Source: Pseudophaeomoniella oleicola
Lineage: Eukaryota > Ascomycota > Eurotiomycetes > Phaeomoniellales > Phaeomoniellaceae
Direction: 5' to 3'
Assembly: GCA_003868215.1 (NCBI GenBank)
Contig: QWDQ01000004.1
Span: forward strand, 372,001 to 436,000
DNA: 64,000 nt
Shown here: piece after piece, positions 58,446-64,000 of the stretch
Layout of the letters: each line of letters begins with the position of its first letter
Position numbering within the stretch: the stretch's first letter is position 1
Made by a program: the position numbers and the translations under genes
The notes under the pieces: model-generated
The model's input: only the letters and a program-made list of their open reading frames with translations
Told to the model about the DNA's origin: nothing
Database searches by the model: none

Positions 58446-60128
58446 ATGGACAACAAGTTGTGGCTTTCAGATAAAGCCAAAGCGGTCTTCTTTGCTCGTC
58501 TAGAATCAGAACCTGGCCTGCTCGATGATATTCTCGGCAGAACCTCCCATGGCGACCGCGGTGAGGGGTTACACAATAGTGGTAACATGCACGTGGAAGA
58601 GCACGATATCCCTGAAAGTGTGAAGAAAGCTCAATTGAAATCTGTTCTCCCTAACCGCCCACCATCCGAAACTCAAGTCGCGCCTACTGACTGGGACCGT
58701 TCACCACATAAGAGAGCATTTGATAGAATCCACGGGACCGTCGCCAACGTTATTGGCAAGCTCGAACAAGGGCCGCCAAAGAGCAAGATGAAACTTACAC
58801 TTGAACGACCGGTCACTAAGTACTTCTGGAACACTTTGACGGATCTGCCAGACAAAGAAACATCTATTCTCAAGCAGACATTCCACTGGCCAGGGAAAAA
58901 TGGGAAAGAAAAGGAGCAATTTGGTAGGGACTTTCATGGCATCTACTTGACTACAGCTGATAAATCTAGCCCAGCTCTTCCGTCTGATGAGTGAAGTCTT
59001 CATCTGCCTTACAGCTGGGACTCATATCACTCTTAGGTATGATCAGTCTCACACATTAGTCAAAGGGAATTACTCTAAACGCAACTAGAGACCTCTATTA
59101 CCGTGCTCCGCAGCTATTCAAAAGTCAAGAAGTGGTCAATACCTTGGTTGATGACCTTGCATACACTTGCAGAGTGTCACGAAGACATCTTCGCATTGTA
59201 AGTCAAAGTCCTTTTGATATTGACATGCTTCTTACTGATGCGTCTCAGGTAGCCGGAACAAAGGGTCTGGTTGCGGGTCTCCCTCGCACCCCTAATGCAA
59301 AGAGCAAAGCTGTCGAGGTCTGATCTACACTACACTTCCCCAAATGATATTCAAACTAAGAATCCCAGGGTTTCGAACTTATTCCTGAACAGGAGGATCC
59401 TGGAAAGGACTGGGACCTTTGCTCAATTAACTGGATCATGGTAATTGAGAAGGAGGTCAGCCAGTCAACCCTCATACTGCTACATGGCTAACACATGACA
59501 GTCCACCTTCAAAGCACTTGTCAACAAAGGTTATCACAACAATTGTGTTCTCGGCAAAGGCATGCTCGTGACCGGCAAAGGCTATCCAGATCTTGCTACA
59601 CGTGCGTTCCTTCACGACATCACATGTGTGTGGAAATTCTGCCCTGGTTGCGAACACAAGCCCACCTATGGCCTCTTTGATTGCGATCCGCATGGTTTCA
59701 ATATCTTCAAGATCTACCAACAAGGTTCAATCCACTTCAGTCACGACGGAAGCTATCTTGCCCCTATCATTGAATTCCTGGGTGTCAAGATGTCCGACGT
59801 CCTCCGTGCTCTCCAGCCAGATGAGTCTTTCATCCCGCTAACCATACGCGATCGCACTCTCGCCAAGAAGATGCTTCAAGATGCCACCGAGGGAGGGATT
59901 CAAAACCAACAGTTCAAGAAAACGGTCATCCGCGAGATGCAAATCATGCTCATGGTCGGAATGAAATGTGAAATACAATTGTTCGAAGATCGTCCTATCG
60001 GTTTAGCCGGCTGGCTCGATTCAAAGTACTTGGCTGATTTCTCCTCTAAGATGGCTGGAAGTGATCTTTCGAGATACGCTGAATCACATGTACACTGCAG
60101 AGGTGGGCATACTACAGGACGCACATGA
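58446..60128 (+). CDS. SPO11: Spo11 meiotic DNA double-strand-break transesterase
   Basis: Six exons in phase: 58446-58923, 58970-59036, 59089-59197, 59249-59317, 59369-59455 and 59502-60128, 478 residues; introns 46-52 bp. Spo11 is the topoisomerase VI A-like enzyme that starts meiotic recombination. The 5Y-CAP block reads AQLFRLMSEVFICL...THITLR-DLYYRAPQLF, with tandem Tyr185-Tyr186; by family the second is the DNA-linked one. Next comes VVNTLVDDLAYTCRVSRRHL and GTKGLVAG. The Toprim part has the Glu of MVIEKEST, then GKGYPDLATRAFL, and the Asp-x-Asp of LFDCDPHGFNIF, the Mg2+ ligands. All catalytic residues are kept, implying an intact sexual gene. The first 160 residues are a divergent extension. 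The final residues (HCRGGHTTGRT) look unlike family C-termini, so the 3' end may be mis-modelled. Confidence 0.88.
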
Positions 60129-60765
60129 TGGTCTCATGTAAGGTCGTTCAGCTTAGAAAAGTCTACCCACCTTGTCTTTTCACAGTCTTGTCCGCGATCA
60201 ATCCATGAGGAGAAGCAAAGCCAGCAACCCTGCAGGGTTGAGTGAGGAAAGTGTTGGTCTAGAAAGCCGCAAGCGTCCTTTGCCGCTGACTGACTGCATC
60301 ATCAAACGTGCTTTTTCTGTTATCGCACATTTGCTTGTTCGTTATTAGCTTCTTACAGATATCCTTCTCCTTTACTAGGATGACATTAGCTTAAAAGCTC
60401 AAAAATTGAGAAATTCCAAACAGCTTACATAGGTAGCTGAGCGTGAAATATCAACAAAGAAATTCAAATGATGATATTACGTATGTGAGAAACGGGCCTT
60501 TGGTGAGTGTGATTTTTCCTTTTACCTGGCTTAGCTGCCTACACATATAGGTACCTGGTAAGTAAGGTACCTAGGTAGTCACCTATCCCCGCCTATCCCT
60601 ACCTAAGCCTCTGCTCCCCTCCCTCTCCATGCCCACCTGAATATGCAACATCCATTGACGCCAGGGCGTATGCTATCTCTTCGTTGATCCCTCGTCGTTG
60701 GCGAGAGGGCCAACGACTTCCATTCATTCACGCATGCATCGTCACCACATTTTGTCTACCTAACC
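60129..60765. other. Convergent spacer
   Basis: About 0.64 kb between converging SPO11 and MET12. It contains GGTACCTAGGTA/TACCTA repeats near 60550-60610. No gene. Confidence 0.55.
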
Positions 60766-62970
60766 CTAGTCCGACAATTCCTTACCCAAAAGCGCATCCC
60801 ACAACCTGTGTCCTTCACCCTCGCCGTATTTCTGCCCCACGCAGTTCACCAAGACGTAAGTCTCCTTGCATTCTTTGAGGAGTTTCTCCTGCAGGCTACC
60901 GCGGGGGAAGACTCGTCGCCACTCCTCCCAGATCCCGTACGCTTCCTCGCCCCAGGCACGGAAACTGACTTCTTCGATGATGGTCGGGGTGATGATTTCG
61001 CGGGCGCGGAATACACCCCACGTGACGGCGTTTACGGCCGATGTTAGGGATGCTTCGGTCACCGGGGTGGATTTGGTTTCGGATTTGGATGGCGCATTAA
61101 CTCGGGGAGAGGATGAGGTAGAGGATCCGAAATGGCCTGTGTGGTCGGTGACAAGATAAGCAACCTCATCGTTGCCCAATTTATCCAGTCGGGGTTTCAG
61201 TTCGTTCTTCCACTGGTCTCTGGGTATGAAGAACTCCACAAACGCTTTTTGATAAACAAAGCCTTCATCTGGTGGGCCCCAGCCGAAGACTGGATCTGAC
61301 GAACGGACACCATTAACGGCAGGCTGACTTGCAACCGTCCACCAACCTTTGCCTTCAATGAGTGCTAGAAGCTCCTTCTGGATTCTGTATGTTTCTTCTC
61401 TCAAAGGCCCGTCGCCAGTTTGGTCTGAGTCGTCCGACCATGGTACGCAAGAGATCTCTCCCAGGACGTGCCGTCTGAAAATGTTCGTAATGTCAGCTCT
61501 ACTCGATGGAAACTCCCATATCTTTCGTGCTTGTGCGGGTGAAACATGTAGAGATGGACCATATCCGTCGATCTCGCCGAATGCTGGGGAGTTGGATGGT
61601 CCCCATCGCCCATTCGGAAAATCGTCCCAGGTAGCTTCTCGACCCAATGAACCAACCCCTTCAGAGATAAGTAGATTCGTGACGCGAGTTGGGTTTGTGG
61701 CAGGAACACCCGCGGACGTGGCGGGGGCTTCATGATCCGGCGAAAAGGATGTGCGAGGTGCATTGGATGCTTTGTGGCTCACGACAGGTCGGTCGACAAT
61801 GGATCGGTTATGTGGTTGAGCGTTTATAGAGGATGCCCGTCTCCGAGCACGATTGGGAGACAGGGAGTCGGATTGTGATTTTCCAGAGATATCGTCTGAA
61901 GGAATCGCATCTTCATGCGTGATAATCACGGCAGTGTCTGAATCCGACCCAGATCCTTGAGGTTCTGGTTCTGGATGGGGAACGAGGTTACATCTTTCCA
62001 ATATGAATGCAACAGACTTTTCCAGGTTTAATGTATAAAAATGTAAGCCTCTCGGCAGTGACGGAGGTGACGACATGTTTCGAATGCTAGTGACAATTTC
62101 CGACAGAATATCGACCCCAACACTCTTGACGGCCTCATCATCCGATTTAACCTTTTCTACGCGCTCCAGGATCTGCGGGGGGACCTTTGCGTGGCTCAGA
62201 TTTGTTACTCGCTTGAGAACTTGGTAGCTTTGTATAGGCATCAGGCCCGGTATGATAGGAATAGTCTTGAACAACCCTGAAGGGTGTGATCGTAGAGTAT
62301 CCTCATATTTCTGGTAGGAGTCAACGTCGTACGTCACCTGCGTCATGATAAAATCCGCCCCTGCAGCTGTCTTTTCAACCAGATATGGCAAGTCATGCTC
62401 CACTGATTGGTGTTCGGGGTGCGATTCATCTGAATGGCCCTCTGGATACCCAGCGACGCCAACGCAAAAGTAATCGCCGTGAGTCTTGCGGATATAGCGT
62501 ACAAGATCGGCCGCCCATGTGAATTCCTTATTACTGTCTGCGCGCTCGTCAAGGTCGTACTCTTCACTTCTTGGAGGATCCCCTCTCAATGCAAGTATAT
62601 TTCTTATCCCTAGCGCCTTCGCCTCCTCTAACGCCTCGTCGACTAGCTGACGGTTCATATTGGTGCAAGTTAAATGTAGGCATGTTGTTAAGTCGAGCTG
62701 CCGTTGACAAATCTCAGCCAGTTCGAGAGATCTAGCTGCGGTACTCCCTCCTGCGCCCCATGTGACTGTTACAAAGAGCGGTCTTAGCGCCTGCGCCATT
62801 CGAGCCAGGCGCGCTTGAAGGTTGGAAAACCCCTGATTGAGTTAGATTTACGAAGCTGTGCAAGCACATGAACTTACAGCATGGGTCTTCGGTGGAAAGA
62901 ACTCGAGAGAGAAATATGTCGCATTGTGAGGGAGGGCAGCGATCTTGTCAGTCAACTTATCCAGGTCCAT
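60766..62970 (-). CDS. MET12: Methylenetetrahydrofolate reductase, Met12 type
   Basis: Exons 62970-62878 and 62832-60766 (45-bp intron, GTAAGT...AATCAG) encode 719 residues. Exon 1 reads ATYFSLEFFPPKTHA, joined to GFSNLQARLARMAQALRP. The TIM-barrel catalytic part follows: FVTVTWGAGGSTA, HLTCTNMNRQLVDEALEEA, NILALRGDPPR, ADFIMTQVTYDVDSY and FYTLNLEKSV. A poorly conserved insert (about residues 310-410) precedes ATWDDFPNGRWG and GEIDGYGPSLHV, then the regulatory C-terminal part (VNAVTWGVFRAREI). The SLEFFPPKT start and GEIDGYGPS block match yeast Met12 rather than Met13. It reduces methylene-THF to methyl-THF for methionine synthesis, cytosolic. A second, Met13-like paralogue is expected elsewhere. 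Confidence 0.92.
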
Positions 62971-63303
62971 GTCGAAAGCTGACAAGATCTTTCCAAGGAC
63001 TGCTGGGAGATCAATGTGAAAAGTAGAGGACCTCGGTGTTCACTTCATAGGGACCTTTATATCGCGTTACCTTGTTCGCTTGTACAAAACTTGTGTCATA
63101 ATTGAACCTACTGCGATATCTTGGACAATTTTAGGCGGGGCAAGATCCTTGGCTCCGCATCAGTGGCCGCAACACAAAACGTGCGTGTGCATATGGCATC
63201 TAGCATAGGTAAGGTAGGCAAGGCAGGTACTCATTAAGTGCGACTCTGGTATTAATTCACCTCTTTGGTCTCCAATGTATAATAAGCCGCTGTGTCAAGC
63301 GTG
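62971..63303. other. Intergenic region
   Basis: About 0.33 kb between two genes on the minus strand; includes the MET12 promoter and a TAGGTAAGGTAGG repeat near 63207-63225. Confidence 0.55.
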
Positions 63304-64000
63304 TCATAGGCTATCAGCCTTCTGAGCGAATCCACTCTGCTCTAGCTCGCAGGAATCCCCGGTGGGCGTAGGCACGCCTGATTCTGCTTCTGCAAATTTC
63401 TGAGCTTGGTCGTCAAGTCGACCATAAGCCTTAGTAGTCCTCCTCGGCTCTCCACCACGAAGAGTCCTGTACTGGTAGCCTCTTAATCGCGGCCCTTCAC
63501 CTGATTTAGGTGGCATTTGAGGCTGATATACTCGTCTGAAATCCTCCACATCATCATCAAACGTGCCTCTCTTGATGCTATCTCTAACAGCAGCAAAAAA
63601 TGCATCCATCATCGCATGGTTGTGGATCTGCAGCAATGTCCAAGCGAGTAATTCTTTCGCTTGAAGAAGGTGGTGAATGTATGCCCGATGGTGCCGAGAA
63701 CATGCAAAACAATGACAATTGGTACTCAGGGGGGACATATCCGTACAATACTCGGGAGACCATAGATCTGCTGCTAACGCTGATTGCCCTGTGCTATGTG
63801 AAAACGTCTGAGATCCGAAGGTAAATGTGAAGGCGAGTCCAGCATCAGAGCTCTCATTGGTAAGGGGGAAAGTCAAGATATCATGACCTCGGGCTATGGC
63901 ATCTAGGAGTTCGTGTGGCGTCAACAAATCTTGTATCAATAATCTTGGTAAATGACTTAGGTCGTCTGGAACATATTCGATATTTGTCGAGTCGGAGAAA
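63304..64000 (-). CDS. QTRT2-type queuine tRNA-ribosyltransferase accessory subunit (5' partial)
   Basis: The frame runs off the right edge with no stop in the last 60 bases, so the 5' part is missing; about 232 residues are visible. Diagnostic is TNCHCFACSRHHRAYIHHLL followed by AKELLAWTLLQIHNHAMM, the Cys-x-Cys-x2-Cys...His zinc site and helix of the tRNA-guanine transglycosylase fold. An upstream segment, PRLLIQDLLTPHELLDAIARGHDI with LTFPLTNESSDAGLAFTF, lacks the catalytic Asp region of the active subunit, favouring the accessory QTRT2 over QTRT1. With QTRT1 it exchanges guanine 34 for queuine in tRNAs with GUN anticodons. The C-terminal 50 residues are disordered. Confidence 0.8.
   Translation of the reverse strand, partial: FSDSTNIEYVPDDLSHLPRLLIQDLLTPHELLDAIARGHDILTFPLTNESSDAGLAFTFTFGSQTFSHSTGQSALAADLWSPEYCTDMSPLSTNCHCFACSRHHRAYIHHLLQAKELLAWTLLQIHNHAMMDAFFAAVRDSIKRGTFDDDVEDFRRVYQPQMPPKSGEGPRLRGYQYRTLRGGEPRRTTKAYGRLDDQAQKFAEAESGVPTPTGDSCELEQSGFAQKADSL

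Noticed and set aside
39015-62970. Secondary-metabolite cluster around ERG7, the transporter and the hydrolase
   Set aside because: No PKS, NRPS, terpene cyclase other than ERG7, P450 or pathway regulator; the neighbours are housekeeping genes on mixed strands.
1-64000. tRNA, rRNA or CRISPR array
   Set aside because: GTTCGAA-type words near 34240 and 59370 lack the matching acceptor and anticodon stems; no regularly spaced repeat array exists.

Overview
The window looks like nuclear DNA of a filamentous ascomycete (Pezizomycotina). Most genes carry short introns (about 46-110 bp) with GT...YAG ends and CTRAC-like branch sites. The recognisable proteins are eukaryotic and mostly fungal: Byr4/Bfa1, XRCC4/Lif1, Sly41-like transporter, PUF protein, lanosterol synthase, Spo11, Met12-type MTHFR. 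Spacers carry TAGGTA/TACCTA arrays and the palindrome TACTACGTAGTA. I cannot assign class or genus from sequence alone. I found no tRNA, rRNA, CRISPR array or recognisable transposon.

Layout. 1-8.4 kb: 3' part of a byr4-type mitotic-exit/septation regulator (+), an SDR oxidoreductase (-), the NHEJ factor XRCC4 (+) and a small ABM-fold protein (-). 8.4-11.8 kb: a gene-poor stretch. 11.8-20.6 kb: an H2C2 (HHCC) zinc-finger protein (+), an FAD amine-oxidase-like flavoprotein (+), a repeat-rich spacer, an Arg-rich coiled-coil protein ending in a CaaX box (+) and an amidase (-). 21.9-28.2 kb: a DUF1993 protein (-), then a divergent pair of a CorA-like two-TM membrane protein (-) and a protein kinase-like protein (+). 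28.6-34.6 kb: an F-box protein (-), a CID/RS-domain RNA-processing protein (+), an unrecognised protein (-) and a three-TM protein (-). 36-49.6 kb: an Aro8-like aminotransferase (+), a Sly41-like TPT transporter (-), a secreted S9-type hydrolase (+), a seven-exon PUF protein (+) and a small protein with the KPWE motif of the Pex39 family (-). 49.6-55.3 kb: gene-poor, with one unrecognised two-exon gene. 55.3-64 kb: ERG7 (-) divergent from SPO11 (+), then MET12 (-) and the 3' part of a QTRT2-type queuine-transglycosylase subunit (-) at the right edge.

The genes are mostly unrelated housekeeping functions: cell cycle, DNA repair and recombination, sterol, folate, amino-acid metabolism, RNA processing, tRNA modification. 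Nothing suggests a biosynthetic cluster. The most notable items are the Met-poor, prenylation-ready coiled-coil protein with an 8-nt first exon, the KPWE/Pex39-like protein, the H2C2-finger gene behind a 3.4-kb gene-free stretch, four perfect copies of a 12-bp palindrome all in spacers upstream of genes, and two or three genes I cannot place. Exon joins were worked out by hand from splice signals and reading phase and have not been tested against transcripts.
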